DNA of 64,000 nt from JAUWMI01 sp964454265 (lineage in GTDB: Bacteria > Sumerlaeota > Sumerlaeia > MWCT01 > JAUWMI01): positions 3,127 to 67,126 of the forward strand of contig CAYVXD010000005.1 of NCBI GenBank assembly GCA_964454265.1, written 5' to 3'. The notes beneath the pieces are model-generated. The model saw only the letters and a list, made by a program, of their open reading frames with translations, did no database searches and was not told where the DNA came from. Shown here one piece after another: positions 52,921 to 61,914 of the stretch (the first letter of the stretch is position 1; the number at the start of each line of letters is the position of its first letter). A program made the position numbers and the translations under genes.

Positions 52921-54450
52921 TCAGCCTTCAATCCTGGCCACTTGCGCAAAGCTGCTCTTCAGTTGCTTATACAAGGAGCAGTATACGCGATAATAGCGGT
53001 CGTAGAGAGGCACGTGTGCGGTAATTGGGCTTATCCTGTCAGTGACGCGAATAATGCATCCGGCAGCCTCTTTGAAGGTGCGAAACACACCAGTCCCGAC
53101 GCCGGCGATAATTGCCGCACCAAACGCTGGCCCCTCGTCCACGTTAATTGTCACAACTTCGTGATTGAAGATGTCCGCTTGAATCTGGCGCCACAGCCGG
53201 CTTTTCGCTCCCCCACCTGTTAGCCGAATCTCGCGGATCGGCACCCGCATTGCGCGGATGATTTCCAGCGAATCGCGGAACCCATAGACAACACCCTCAA
53301 GCACTGCACGGATAACGTGCGCACGCGTGTGATGTGTGGTCACACCAAACAGCACCCCTCGTGCGTTTGCATCCAAATGTGGTGTTCGTTCGCCTTGAAG
53401 ATATGGCAGCCATATAAGCCCCCTGCTTCCTGCGGGAACTCGTTCGGCTTCTTTGCTTAAATAATCGTAGGCATCTCCGCCAGTGTAATCGGCCATCGCC
53501 TTTTCCACAGCGCCAAAGTGATCGCGATACCATTTCAACGATAGCCCGGCAGCCTGCATCACTCCCATGAGATACCAGAGCATGGGAACGGAGTGATTAA
53601 ACGTATGCACGCGGCCCAAACGATCGCGCCGCACATTCTTTGTCGGCGCAATTACGGTGCCCGATGTCCCGATGCTCACTGCCACCAATCCCTCTTCAAT
53701 GATACCGTTGCCCACGGCTGCACAGGTGTTATCTGCGCCCCCATACACAATGGGTAATCCGCTGGGAAGTCCGGTAGATCTTGCTGCCGAGGATGTCAGT
53801 TTGCCAGCAATCTCAATGGATTCGTGTACATTGGGGAGGAAATCGAGGGGAATGTCTAGCTTCTTGAGCAGTGCCATTGACCACGTACGTTTCGTGACAT
53901 CAAGCATTAATGTTCCCGCAGCATCCGAGACCTCCATTCCCATGGCGCCAGTCAGCCGATAGCGTACGTAATCCTTGGGCAGCAGAATTTTCGCAATCCT
54001 TTTATAATTTGCCGGTTCATGCTCGCGGACCCATTGAAGTTTAGGCAAGGTAAACCCCTCAAGCGCAGGATTGCAGGTCAAGCGGATGAGCTGCGTTGGG
54101 CCAACGATGCGTGTGATGGACTGGCATTGCGCCGTAGTCCGCTGATCGCACCAGAGGATAGCAGGCCGAATCACGCGCGCCCCCTTGTCGAGACAAACCA
54201 GACCGTGCATTTGGCCAGATAGGCTCAGCCCTTTCAGCGCTTTCAGGGAGATGCGCGCCTTTGCTGTCAGGTTTTGAAGCGTACGCACAGTCGCATTCCA
54301 CCAGTCTTCGGGATGCTGCTCAGCCCAACCGGGGCGAGGAAGCGAGAGAGGAAATTCCTGGAAATCAGTTGCAATGATTTTTCCATTCTCATTAATAAGA
54401 ACACCTTTCACGCCGGTCGTTCCCACGTCCAGCCCAATCAGGTATCCCAT
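52921..54450 (-). CDS. xylB: Xylulokinase (FGGY carbohydrate kinase)
   Basis: A 509-residue kinase phosphorylating D-xylulose. The ATG at 54450 is preceded by AGGAGG and opens IGLDVGTTGVKGVL, the first phosphate loop. Further signatures are ILWCDQRT, VSIGTSGT, GVVYGFRDSLEII and RLTGGGAKSRLWRQIQADIF, the FGGY C-terminal motif. A frame open to 54873 would add 141 residues of non-family sequence. It follows the MATE exporter gene by 26 bases. Confidence 0.92.
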   Translation of the reverse strand: MGYLIGLDVGTTGVKGVLINENGKIIATDFQEFPLSLPRPGWAEQHPEDWWNATVRTLQNLTAKARISLKALKGLSLSGQMHGLVCLDKGARVIRPAILWCDQRTTAQCQSITRIVGPTQLIRLTCNPALEGFTLPKLQWVREHEPANYKRIAKILLPKDYVRYRLTGAMGMEVSDAAGTLMLDVTKRTWSMALLKKLDIPLDFLPNVHESIEIAGKLTSSAARSTGLPSGLPIVYGGADNTCAAVGNGIIEEGLVAVSIGTSGTVIAPTKNVRRDRLGRVHTFNHSVPMLWYLMGVMQAAGLSLKWYRDHFGAVEKAMADYTGGDAYDYLSKEAERVPAGSRGLIWLPYLQGERTPHLDANARGVLFGVTTHHTRAHVIRAVLEGVVYGFRDSLEIIRAMRVPIREIRLTGGGAKSRLWRQIQADIFNHEVVTINVDEGPAFGAAIIAGVGTGVFRTFKEAAGCIIRVTDRISPITAHVPLYDRYYRVYCSLYKQLKSSFAQVARIEG

Positions 54451-54476
54451 CTGTGTAGCCTCCTGTGCGCCTCTAC

Positions 54477-55817
54477 TCAGATTTTTACGTGTTTCCAATC
54501 CCCACGTCGGAATTTTACCAGCATGACCAACGCAAATAAGACAATATAGATAAGCAGGGCAAGCCAGGTGCCTAGCACGTTCAACTTCAACAGCACGCCT
54601 AGAACGTAAGCAGATGGCAGAAAGATAAGCCAGTTGATTACAACTTCCACTAGCATGACGAAGCGAGTGAGTCCAGCACTTTGTAGGGCCCTTGAGAGGA
54701 TGATGCCGCATGCGTCGAATATCTGCACCGCGCCCACGATTTTCAGCACCAGCGCACCAGAGCGTATGACGGCGGGATCCGAAATGTAGGCCTGCATAAT
54801 AAGGTGACCAAAAAGAATATATACTATGCCCAGGGTTCCCATGCAAATGCACCCAAGTACGAGTGAGGCCCACGTTGCCTGCTCAGCCTGACGAGGTTCA
54901 CCAGCGCCCATGCGCTGACCCAGCAGCGTTGCAGCAGCCACACCAAATCCTATGGCTGGCATGAAGCTAAACATTAGTATTTCCAGAACAATGTTGCTCG
55001 TTGCTAACGCCTCCACTCCTATCGCCTCGTTAATGTAGAGAAAGATGAGAAATCCAAGATGAACAAGAAATCCCTGAATTGCCATCGGCGCTGATAGCTT
55101 GACCAATGCCTTTATGATTCCAATCTCCACGTTCCCTTTGCGAAAGATCTTATACTGTCGGGAATAGTGTGCGGCGAGCGTATAAGTGATGATGAGCAGA
55201 GCCATAAGAATTACTGCCAGACTGGAGCCGAGCGCCGCACCAGCCACACCCATGCGCGGTGCACCGAATTTCCCAAAGATTAGCATATAGTTGAACAGAA
55301 CGTTCGCCGCGTTGGCGATCACCATGCATACCATAGGCACTTTGGGTTTGCCGATACCGTAGTAAAAACCGTTGAGACCAAAGACCAGCATGGAAAATGG
55401 AAGCCCAATCAGGCGGTAGTGTAAGTAGGTGATTCCGAGGGTACGCACCGTTGCATTCTGTGGGCTTATCAGTCGGGGTGTGAAGTTGTACATTAGGACA
55501 AAAAAGGTGATGCCCAGAATCGCGCCCAATGCTATCGCGTTGCCGCACGTCTGGCCGCACTGCTCAAATTGCTTCTCGCCGAAGCGGCGGGCAACGATCG
55601 CCTGCGTTCCCGTTTCCAGCGCCTTGAACGTCAGATACACGACAAAAAACACCCAGCTCGCCAGCCCTGCTGCAGCAACGGCTTCTTTGCCCAGCCGGCC
55701 CACCATGATAATATCTACATTCGCCATGATTGTAACGGACAACATCGAAAAAATCACGGGATAGGCCAGCTGCAGGGCTTCTCGGTATAGCTTCTTATCT
55801 CTGGGCCACTTGATCAT
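54477..55817 (-). CDS. MATE family efflux transporter
   Basis: A 446-residue inner-membrane exporter with twelve spans in two sixfold halves. Family phrases are YPVIFSMLSVTIMANVDIIMVGRLGKEAVAAAGLASW and, in the second half, GVAAATLLGQRMGAGEPRQAEQATW. It uses Na+ or H+ gradients to expel cationic drugs or metabolites. It lies immediately upstream of xylB on the same strand, though a functional tie is not evident. Confidence 0.92.
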   Translation of the reverse strand: MIKWPRDKKLYREALQLAYPVIFSMLSVTIMANVDIIMVGRLGKEAVAAAGLASWVFFVVYLTFKALETGTQAIVARRFGEKQFEQCGQTCGNAIALGAILGITFFVLMYNFTPRLISPQNATVRTLGITYLHYRLIGLPFSMLVFGLNGFYYGIGKPKVPMVCMVIANAANVLFNYMLIFGKFGAPRMGVAGAALGSSLAVILMALLIITYTLAAHYSRQYKIFRKGNVEIGIIKALVKLSAPMAIQGFLVHLGFLIFLYINEAIGVEALATSNIVLEILMFSFMPAIGFGVAAATLLGQRMGAGEPRQAEQATWASLVLGCICMGTLGIVYILFGHLIMQAYISDPAVIRSGALVLKIVGAVQIFDACGIILSRALQSAGLTRFVMLVEVVINWLIFLPSAYVLGVLLKLNVLGTWLALLIYIVLFALVMLVKFRRGDWKHVKI

Positions 55818-55934
55818 AGCATCCCTTTGTGGCGTAATAGGGTTTGGGCGATTGATGGCTCCGCGTGTGGAAGCATTCGATGCTCACAAAAAATCCAGGG
55901 AGCCAACTTGACGGGCCTGAAGAGCGGCAGCAGG

Positions 55935-57422
55935 CTAGCGATGCTGGATAATGCCTTCGTCGGCAAAGCTATAGTAGCGCTTTGCTCCGATTATGATATG
56001 ATCAATCAGGCGAATCCCAATAAGATCCCCCACCTCTTTGAGCCGGTGGGTGATCGCAATATCGTCTTGGCTGGGTTTGGGATCACCGCTCGGATGATTA
56101 TGTACAAAAACAACGGCAGCCGCCGACTCTTTAATTGCTTCCTTGAAGACCTCGCGCGGATGCACCAGGCTGCTGGAGAGATTACCTTTCGAGATCATGA
56201 TTTCCTTGATGACCTGGTTTTTTGTGTTCATGAGTAGCATAAAGAATGTCTCTTGCCTGATGTTGACGAATTGCAGACGATAGCTTTTGTAGATATCCAT
56301 GCTACAAGTGATTTTCTGATCAGAAGCAATAGGGCGATTAAGCAAACGTTTGCCCAGCTCAAGCGCCGCTTTAATCTCAATGGCCTTGGCCTCACCTATT
56401 CCTTTGATGCTGCATATCTCAGCGAGCGACGTGTTGTCTAGTCCTTCAAGATCCTTGAACTTTTGCAGCAGACGCCTTCCCAGATCAATGGCCGAGGTCT
56501 CCCCTGTGCCGGCCCGGAGAATGATTGACAAGAGTTCCGCATTGCTCAGCTTCAGTGGCCCGAATTTTTTATATTTTTCTCGCGGCCGATCATCCTCTGC
56601 CCACTCCTTAATCGGTACACGTGGCACTCTGGCCGGCGCTGCCTGATAGCGATGGTACGCACAGTAAGCCGCCGCAACGCAGCGATGGCAGCGCGGCTTG
56701 CGAATGCAGATCGCAAGGCCAGGCACTTCGCTTCGTTCTGCTCCACTATACAACCCGAGCATACGATTCATACTGAGCAGCGATTCTCCGGTGAGCTGTG
56801 CCACCTTCTCGCACACACGGAAAAACTCCTGGCAGCACGCCGCGGATTTTCCTTTGCTCGGAATCCATCCCAGACGATACAGGAACTGCTGGCGGGCATG
56901 GTCGGGAACCACCACAGGATAGTTGATCGCCTGGAGGAACTTGTACACCCGCAACCCATGCAAAAGAGAAAACTGCTCACCCAGAAATGCCACGGCTGCT
57001 CCCAGTGTTGCACAACTGCGCAGCTGTGCCCCGAAGCTGTTATCTACAGACCCGGATGTCTGAGCAAAACTATCGAATCTCTCAAACTCACGCTTCAGCG
57101 CTTCCCGCTTCGGCATTGGAAGCGATTGATAAAGCGCTTCCACGTGCTCACTGACTACCGATTCGTCGAGGACATCCGGTGGGCTGCCAGATGGCTCCTC
57201 AATGGAAGAGAAGAGCTTGCGCAGTTTGCGCTTTCCCGACGATGTCTGATCGTTAATATTTAGGACTATTGCGAGAAGCTGCGTCTTGTAAAACGAAAGC
57301 GCTCGATCTTCGAAACTTGTTTCCTTCAGCCGGATCAGCTCTGGCTCCAATAAAGGTGCTTGCTGAAGCAGGTATTCCTTGACCTTTTCGATCACGTCTA
57401 TGGCCTGAATTTCGTCAAGCAT
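55935..57422 (-). CDS. radC: RadC/JAB-domain protein with endonuclease III-like Fe-S N-terminal domain
   Basis: This 495-residue protein is about 270 residues longer than normal RadC. Residues about 270-495 are RadC: helix-hairpin-helix SIKGIGEAKAIEIKAAL and the JAMM/MPN metal site HNHPSGDPKPSQDD. The N-terminal part, about 100-262, resembles HhH-GPD glycosylases. VVVPDHARQQFLYRLGW matches the region of the catalytic Asp (family VD-x-H). It is followed by a Cys cluster, C-x5-C-x2-C-x5-C (CIRKPRCHRCVAAAYC), close to the C-x6-C-x2-C-x5-C of the endonuclease III [4Fe-4S] loop. The usual HhH Lys is not evident. GAGGA lies upstream of the ATG. RadC's role remains unsettled; the fusion suggests DNA damage recognition. 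Confidence 0.8.
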   Translation of the reverse strand: MLDEIQAIDVIEKVKEYLLQQAPLLEPELIRLKETSFEDRALSFYKTQLLAIVLNINDQTSSGKRKLRKLFSSIEEPSGSPPDVLDESVVSEHVEALYQSLPMPKREALKREFERFDSFAQTSGSVDNSFGAQLRSCATLGAAVAFLGEQFSLLHGLRVYKFLQAINYPVVVPDHARQQFLYRLGWIPSKGKSAACCQEFFRVCEKVAQLTGESLLSMNRMLGLYSGAERSEVPGLAICIRKPRCHRCVAAAYCAYHRYQAAPARVPRVPIKEWAEDDRPREKYKKFGPLKLSNAELLSIILRAGTGETSAIDLGRRLLQKFKDLEGLDNTSLAEICSIKGIGEAKAIEIKAALELGKRLLNRPIASDQKITCSMDIYKSYRLQFVNIRQETFFMLLMNTKNQVIKEIMISKGNLSSSLVHPREVFKEAIKESAAAVVFVHNHPSGDPKPSQDDIAITHRLKEVGDLIGIRLIDHIIIGAKRYYSFADEGIIQHR

Positions 57423-57615
57423 TCCTGCTCATCCTCACAGGAGAAGCTAATCGAGACCCTTAATGATAGCACGCAGCGACCCAGGGATTAAAGGGTTTTC
57501 CTGCTACTAATTCAAGCTTTTTTCGCTCTCCCGGGAGACCTTTTAGCAAAGCCATGCCTTATGGTGCACAATGCACAATATTGGCCAAAATGCCGCGCGA
57601 CTTCCCTCATATCTC

Positions 57616-57644
57616 TTGACAAGCAGCCCTCTGTTCTCAATATT
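57616..57644 (+). promoter_or_regulatory. Promoter for the carboxylate/ion permease gene
   Basis: TTGACA (57616-57621), 17-base spacer, AATATT (57639-57644; 4 of 6). Predicted start near 57651, 93 bases before the ATG. Confidence 0.45.
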
Positions 57645-57667
57645 GCTTTTGCCTTTCTTCGGGCTAC

Positions 57668-57688
57668 TGGCCTAAGTTTCATAGGCCA
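57668..57688. promoter_or_regulatory. Inverted repeat TGGCCTA...TAGGCCA in the 5' leader
   Basis: A perfect 7-base inverted repeat with a seven-base spacer, just downstream of the predicted transcription start. It could be an operator or an RNA hairpin controlling the permease gene. Confidence 0.4.
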
Positions 57689-57743
57689 TTTCCGGTCTAA
57701 GCGATTTCCTTCAATCTTGCTGCAACGGAGAAAGTAGCGTCAT

Positions 57744-59516
57744 ATGCTGGTACAGTTTCTAGACTATTTACCAGGCATGATCATGATCTTTATCTTTTTG
57801 GTCATGATGATGCTCATGTACCTGCGAAAAATTTCCGCATTGCTCGCGCTTCCGCTCATGGCACTGCTCTTTTCGCTGGTTGGCATTGTGGATTATGGCC
57901 GGCTTTTCCATGTCATGGCCAAGGAGATGGGGTGGGCCGCTTTCCATACGTTTTGTTTACATGGAGGCATTGGTGTAGCCCTGGTCTTAGGATTGATTGT
58001 GCTAGGGGTTCGGCGGCTAATTAAAGTTCCTACAATGGTGACCGGTTGTTTGGTGATTCTAGGCGGGTTGATTTTACTCAACTTTGAGGCAATAGGACGC
58101 CTGCTCAGTCTCGCGGTAATTGGTAATCTGCTTGGCGCTACGCAAGCGCATGAAATTGTTGATACGGTGATTCACGACGGCGCGTTGAAGCTGCACGACG
58201 CATACACGGTGGCCATATTCGGGGGTATACTGGCTATTCTCGTCCGCGAGAAAAAGATTGCGGAGACATTTATCAAGTATGCAGCGGAACTGGCAGGTGA
58301 TAATCCGTTTGTTGTAGGCATGGTGATGATGTTCGTCACCTTCGTGCTGTTCACTACGTTGGGTGGATTAGGGGCGATTATTATGGTCGGCACGATCATT
58401 CTCCCCATCATGCTCTCGCTCGGAATCCCTGCACTGGTGGCTGCGGGTATTTTTCTGGTCGGTATATGTGCCGGTGGAACCTTCAACCCGGGCAACTGGG
58501 CTCTTTATGAAAGTTCCCTGGGTATCGCCCGCGAGAAGGTCCAGACCTTTGCACTTCTCATTATCGTGCTCTATTTGGTAACCGGCATGATCTTTATAGG
58601 CCTGAACCTGTTAACCAGAAAACGGCGGCACTACTGGAGCGTGGCCTCCAGGGCCAGGCCCGAAGAACCGCCAAGGCGTGTGCCTCTCATCTCCCTCTTG
58701 TCTCCTGTGATTCCGATCATCCTCGTGTTCAAACTTACGAACTTCTCGAACCTGTTTAGCTATATAAAGGGCTACGCCCTGTGGCTGGACCAGGGGATTG
58801 AGATTTTCACACGCTTTGCTACGTTCTGGGATCGTAACATCGGGGCCTGGGATTTTATTCCGGCATTCATCGCTGGTCTTGCATTTTGTCTGATTACCAC
58901 TTGGGAAAAAGACAATATCAAAATCCTGACGAAATCTGCGCTTGAAGGGGCCGAAAGCGTCATGCCTGCTGTGCTCCTCATGTTTGGCATCGGAATGCTG
59001 CTACAGGCCGTGCGCCACCCGGACGTCTCAGTGCACCTCACGCCGATTGTAAAGCAGGTTATTCCCTCTGCCCCGCTGCTCTATATAATCGGGTTTGGCC
59101 TGTGCGCCCCGCTTGCTCTATATCGCGGCCCGCTAAATATCTGGGGCCTTGGACTGGGCATTGCCGCCTTGTTTCTTGATTCCGGGCGCTTGTCTGCTCC
59201 CCTGGTTATGGGCGTATTCATGTCGGTCGGTGCGATTCAGGGCGTGTGCGATCCAACCAACACTCACAACGTCTGGATCGCCTCCTATCTCAGTGAAGAT
59301 GTGATTAGGATTATGAAAAAGATGCTCCCGTTTATCTGGGTTCTGGCCTTCGCAGGATTGCTCGTGTCAAGTCTGATTTTCTATAAAGATTTTATCCCGC
59401 ATCAACCGTCAGCTCTGACGTCGAAAGATGCACCGGTCAGCCAGATAATCGCTTCTTCCCATGCAACAGGCATTAGTACACAGATGGAGTATCTACCCGA
59501 TTCATCACGCATGTGA
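57744..59516 (+). CDS. Permease of the ion-transporter superfamily (carboxylate transporter-like)
   Basis: A 590-residue membrane protein with about fourteen segments in two related halves. The first reentrant region is FVLFTTLGGLGAIIMVGTIILPIMLSLGIPALVAAGIFLVGICAGGTFNPGNW (in overlapping phrases), and a second, IQGVCDPTNTHNVW, resembles the anion-binding loops of GntP/CitM/DctM-type transporters. Substrates in this superfamily are gluconate, citrate and C4-dicarboxylates; which one is not predictable. GGAGAAA precedes the ATG. panC starts 13 bases after its stop, so the two are translated together; no TRAP binding-protein gene is nearby, and TRAP membership is unlikely. Confidence 0.65.
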   Translation: MLVQFLDYLPGMIMIFIFLVMMMLMYLRKISALLALPLMALLFSLVGIVDYGRLFHVMAKEMGWAAFHTFCLHGGIGVALVLGLIVLGVRRLIKVPTMVTGCLVILGGLILLNFEAIGRLLSLAVIGNLLGATQAHEIVDTVIHDGALKLHDAYTVAIFGGILAILVREKKIAETFIKYAAELAGDNPFVVGMVMMFVTFVLFTTLGGLGAIIMVGTIILPIMLSLGIPALVAAGIFLVGICAGGTFNPGNWALYESSLGIAREKVQTFALLIIVLYLVTGMIFIGLNLLTRKRRHYWSVASRARPEEPPRRVPLISLLSPVIPIILVFKLTNFSNLFSYIKGYALWLDQGIEIFTRFATFWDRNIGAWDFIPAFIAGLAFCLITTWEKDNIKILTKSALEGAESVMPAVLLMFGIGMLLQAVRHPDVSVHLTPIVKQVIPSAPLLYIIGFGLCAPLALYRGPLNIWGLGLGIAALFLDSGRLSAPLVMGVFMSVGAIQGVCDPTNTHNVWIASYLSEDVIRIMKKMLPFIWVLAFAGLLVSSLIFYKDFIPHQPSALTSKDAPVSQIIASSHATGISTQMEYLPDSSRM

Positions 59517-59529
59517 GGTTAGGCAAGAG

Positions 59530-60372
59530 ATGGAAATCATTACTGCCGTGGAGGCAATGAAGACGCGATCAAGGCAATGGCGCTCGAAAGGGAAAACGAT
59601 TGTGCTTGTGCCGACCATGGGGTATTTTCACGAGGGCCATCTCTCGCTGATACGCGAGGGACGCCGCCAGGGTGACATTCTTGTGGTTAGCCTCTTTGTC
59701 AATCCTACTCAATTTGCTCCGAGTGAAGATTTTGACGCGTATCCGAGGAATTTTGAGCACGACCGCAAATTGGCCGAACAAATTGGCGTGGATGTCATAT
59801 TCTGTCCCGACAATAACGAGATGTATCCCTCAGGGTATAAGACGTACATTGAGGTGAGTGAACTGGGAAGTAAGCTATGCGGCGTGTCACGGCCAACCTT
59901 TTTTCGCGGCGTTACAACCGTGGTGCTCAAACTCTTTACTATCGTGCAGCCGCATGTCGCGCTCTTTGGCTGGAAGGACGCTCAGCAATTTATCATTATC
60001 CAGCGGATGGTAGAAGACCTTAACCTTGATGTACGGCTCATTGGCATGACAATCGTGCGTGAACCCGACGGATTGGCTATGAGCTCCCGTAATGCCTACC
60101 TGAATTCGCAGGAGCGAAAAGAGGCAACAGTACTTCACTCAGCGCTGCAGAAGGTGCAATCGCTCATTGGCGAAGGAGTCACTGAGGCCTCACAACTGCG
60201 GCGTGAGATGGAAACTATCGTACAACGCGCCCCATCGGCACGCACTGATTATATTCACATAGTTTCGCTGCACGATCTCCAGCAACTTGATCACGTGAAG
60301 CGCGGGAAAACCCTCATTGCCCTCGCTGTGTTTATCGGGAATACGCGTTTGATTGATAATATTCGTGTGTAG
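59530..60372 (+). CDS. panC: Pantothenate synthetase
   Basis: A 280-residue enzyme joining pantoate and beta-alanine with ATP. It shows VPTMGYFHEGHLSLI with the HxGH ATP motif, SLFVNPTQFAPSEDFDAYPR, and LAMSSRNAYLN, which replaces KMSKS. GAGGTTAGGCAAGAG precedes the ATG at 59530; a longer frame from 59461 overlaps the permease gene. panB and panD are not in the window. The short spacing to the permease gene hints that the latter might carry a related acid, but this is only context. Confidence 0.96.
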   Translation: MEIITAVEAMKTRSRQWRSKGKTIVLVPTMGYFHEGHLSLIREGRRQGDILVVSLFVNPTQFAPSEDFDAYPRNFEHDRKLAEQIGVDVIFCPDNNEMYPSGYKTYIEVSELGSKLCGVSRPTFFRGVTTVVLKLFTIVQPHVALFGWKDAQQFIIIQRMVEDLNLDVRLIGMTIVREPDGLAMSSRNAYLNSQERKEATVLHSALQKVQSLIGEGVTEASQLRREMETIVQRAPSARTDYIHIVSLHDLQQLDHVKRGKTLIALAVFIGNTRLIDNIRV

Positions 60373-60428
60373 GTTGCTGGACGGTCGGCACGCTGCATTT
60401 TGTGCCTGAAAGGAACGAGAGCAAAACC

Positions 60429-61844
60429 ATGATTCATCGCATTGTCATTCTGCTTTGTATGGGCCTTGCCCTGTTTGCGCTGGCGTACGACGCCTGTGCT
60501 GATCAATCACAGCAAATGTCAGAGGCTCTACCAAATCAGGAGGCGCCATCTTCGCAGGCGGAACAGGCAGATCATTCCCCCATAGTTACCGAAGTACTCA
60601 TTACCCTCATTATCGTGCTCATCGGCGCAAAGCTGGGCGGCGAGCTGATGGAGCGCATCCATCAGCCTGCAGTATTAGGCGAGCTGCTGTTTGGAGTGAT
60701 TCTTGGCAATATTGCGCTGTTCGGATACCACGGTCTGGAGTATTTAAAGACAGACCTGGTGTTTGAAATCCTCGCGGAAATTGGTGTCATTCTGTTGCTG
60801 TTTGAGGTGGGGCTTGAGACAAACATTCGCGAGATGATGCGCGTAGGCATGTCGTCGTTGCTCGTGGCGGCTGTTGGCGTGATTGTCCCTATGTTTTTGG
60901 GCTACTTAGTTAGCGCCTGGTTTCTGCCCGAGGCATCGGTTTATGTCCATATCTACATCGGGGCTGTGCTGTGTGCGACAAGCGTGGGGATTACAGCGCG
61001 CGTCTTACAGGATTTGGGCAAACTACAGGCCACTGAGTCGCGGATTATTCTTGGCGCTGCGGTATTCGACGACGTCATGGGTCTCGTGATCCTCGCAGCA
61101 GTGGTAGGCGTCATTGAAGCGGCAAAAACCGGAGGTGATGGCATTCCCACGCTGACTATCATTCTCATTATTGTAAAGGCGATTCTCTTTTTCGTAGGCG
61201 CCATTGTCGTTGGCATGCTGGTTTCACCTCATCTCTTTCGCATTGCCTCCTACCTGAGAGTCAGGGGAATGTTGCTTACTACTTCGCTCCTGGTCTGTTT
61301 TTTGTTTGCCTTTCTGGCGAAGATCATCGGGCTGGCGTACATCGTAGGGGCTTTTGCTGCCGGGCTGATTATGGAAGATATTCATTACAAGAACTTCCTC
61401 GACCGTGGCGAGCATGGCCTCGAAGAACTCTTGCGGCCCCTTACCATCTTTCTGGTTCCGATATTCTTTGTGCGGATGGGCGTGCGCGTAGACTTGACGG
61501 CGTTTGCCACCCTGAACATCCTGGGCTTTGCGGCCATGCTGACCCTTGCCGCCATTGTAGGCAAGCAGGTCTGTTCGCTCGGCGTGTTGGAGAAAGGGTT
61601 GGATCGCATCTCCATTGGCGTGGGAATGATTCCGCGTGGCGAAGTGGGCCTGATCATCGCGAGTATCGGAACCACGATGATCCTTGGCGGCTCACCAGTA
61701 GTCAATTCCGATACGTTTTCCGCGGCAGTGATTATGGTCATAATTACCACAATGGTGACGCCGCCGGTGTTGAAGTATACGTTGGCCGCTGGAGAAAGGC
61801 GCAAAGCCAGACTGCTCGAGCAGCAAGGAGATAACGACACATAG
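60429..61844 (+). CDS. Cation:proton antiporter, Kef/CPA2 family
   Basis: A 471-residue protein with an N-terminal signal-like segment (MIHRIVILLCMGLALFALAYDACA), then a polar linker and about twelve membrane segments of a Na+/H+ exchanger fold. Phrases such as PAVLGELLFGVILGN, FEVGLETNIREM and FDDVMGLVILAAVVGV (the conserved Asp pair) and MIPRGEVGLIIASIG are CPA2 features. No RCK/TrkA-N domain is present at the C-terminus, unlike KefB/C. The start was placed at the ATG at 60429; a GTG at 60402 is possible. Confidence 0.88.
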   Translation: MIHRIVILLCMGLALFALAYDACADQSQQMSEALPNQEAPSSQAEQADHSPIVTEVLITLIIVLIGAKLGGELMERIHQPAVLGELLFGVILGNIALFGYHGLEYLKTDLVFEILAEIGVILLLFEVGLETNIREMMRVGMSSLLVAAVGVIVPMFLGYLVSAWFLPEASVYVHIYIGAVLCATSVGITARVLQDLGKLQATESRIILGAAVFDDVMGLVILAAVVGVIEAAKTGGDGIPTLTIILIIVKAILFFVGAIVVGMLVSPHLFRIASYLRVRGMLLTTSLLVCFLFAFLAKIIGLAYIVGAFAAGLIMEDIHYKNFLDRGEHGLEELLRPLTIFLVPIFFVRMGVRVDLTAFATLNILGFAAMLTLAAIVGKQVCSLGVLEKGLDRISIGVGMIPRGEVGLIIASIGTTMILGGSPVVNSDTFSAAVIMVIITTMVTPPVLKYTLAAGERRKARLLEQQGDNDT

Positions 61845-61857
61845 GGAAAAACTCTTC

Positions 61858-61878
61858 GGCTCTCCATGCGGAGCAGCC
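61858..61878 (+). terminator. Hairpin after the antiporter gene
   Basis: GGCTCTCC (61858-61865) pairs with GGAG-C-AGCC (61870-61878) with one bulge and an ATGC loop, 14 bases after the stop. GTTTTTC follows about 13 bases later. A weak terminator candidate; it also precedes the phosphatase start at 61915. Confidence 0.35.
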
Positions 61879-61914
61879 GAATTGCCGGATGTTTTTCGCT
61901 AGAGGCGAGTTCTG

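Larger units (their letters stand above)
57423..57743. other. Divergent region before permease gene, with promoter and repeats
   Basis: 321 bases. It contains a direct repeat GCACAAT-GCACAAT (57566-57579), the palindrome TTGGCCAA (57581-57588), a promoter (57616-57644) and a hairpin-like inverted repeat (57668-57688). The order suggests a regulated promoter for the permease. Confidence 0.45.

Noticed and set aside
54451..54873. N-terminal extension of xylB
   Set aside because: 141 residues without family similarity, overlapping the end of the MATE gene; a strong ribosome site supports the ATG at 54450.
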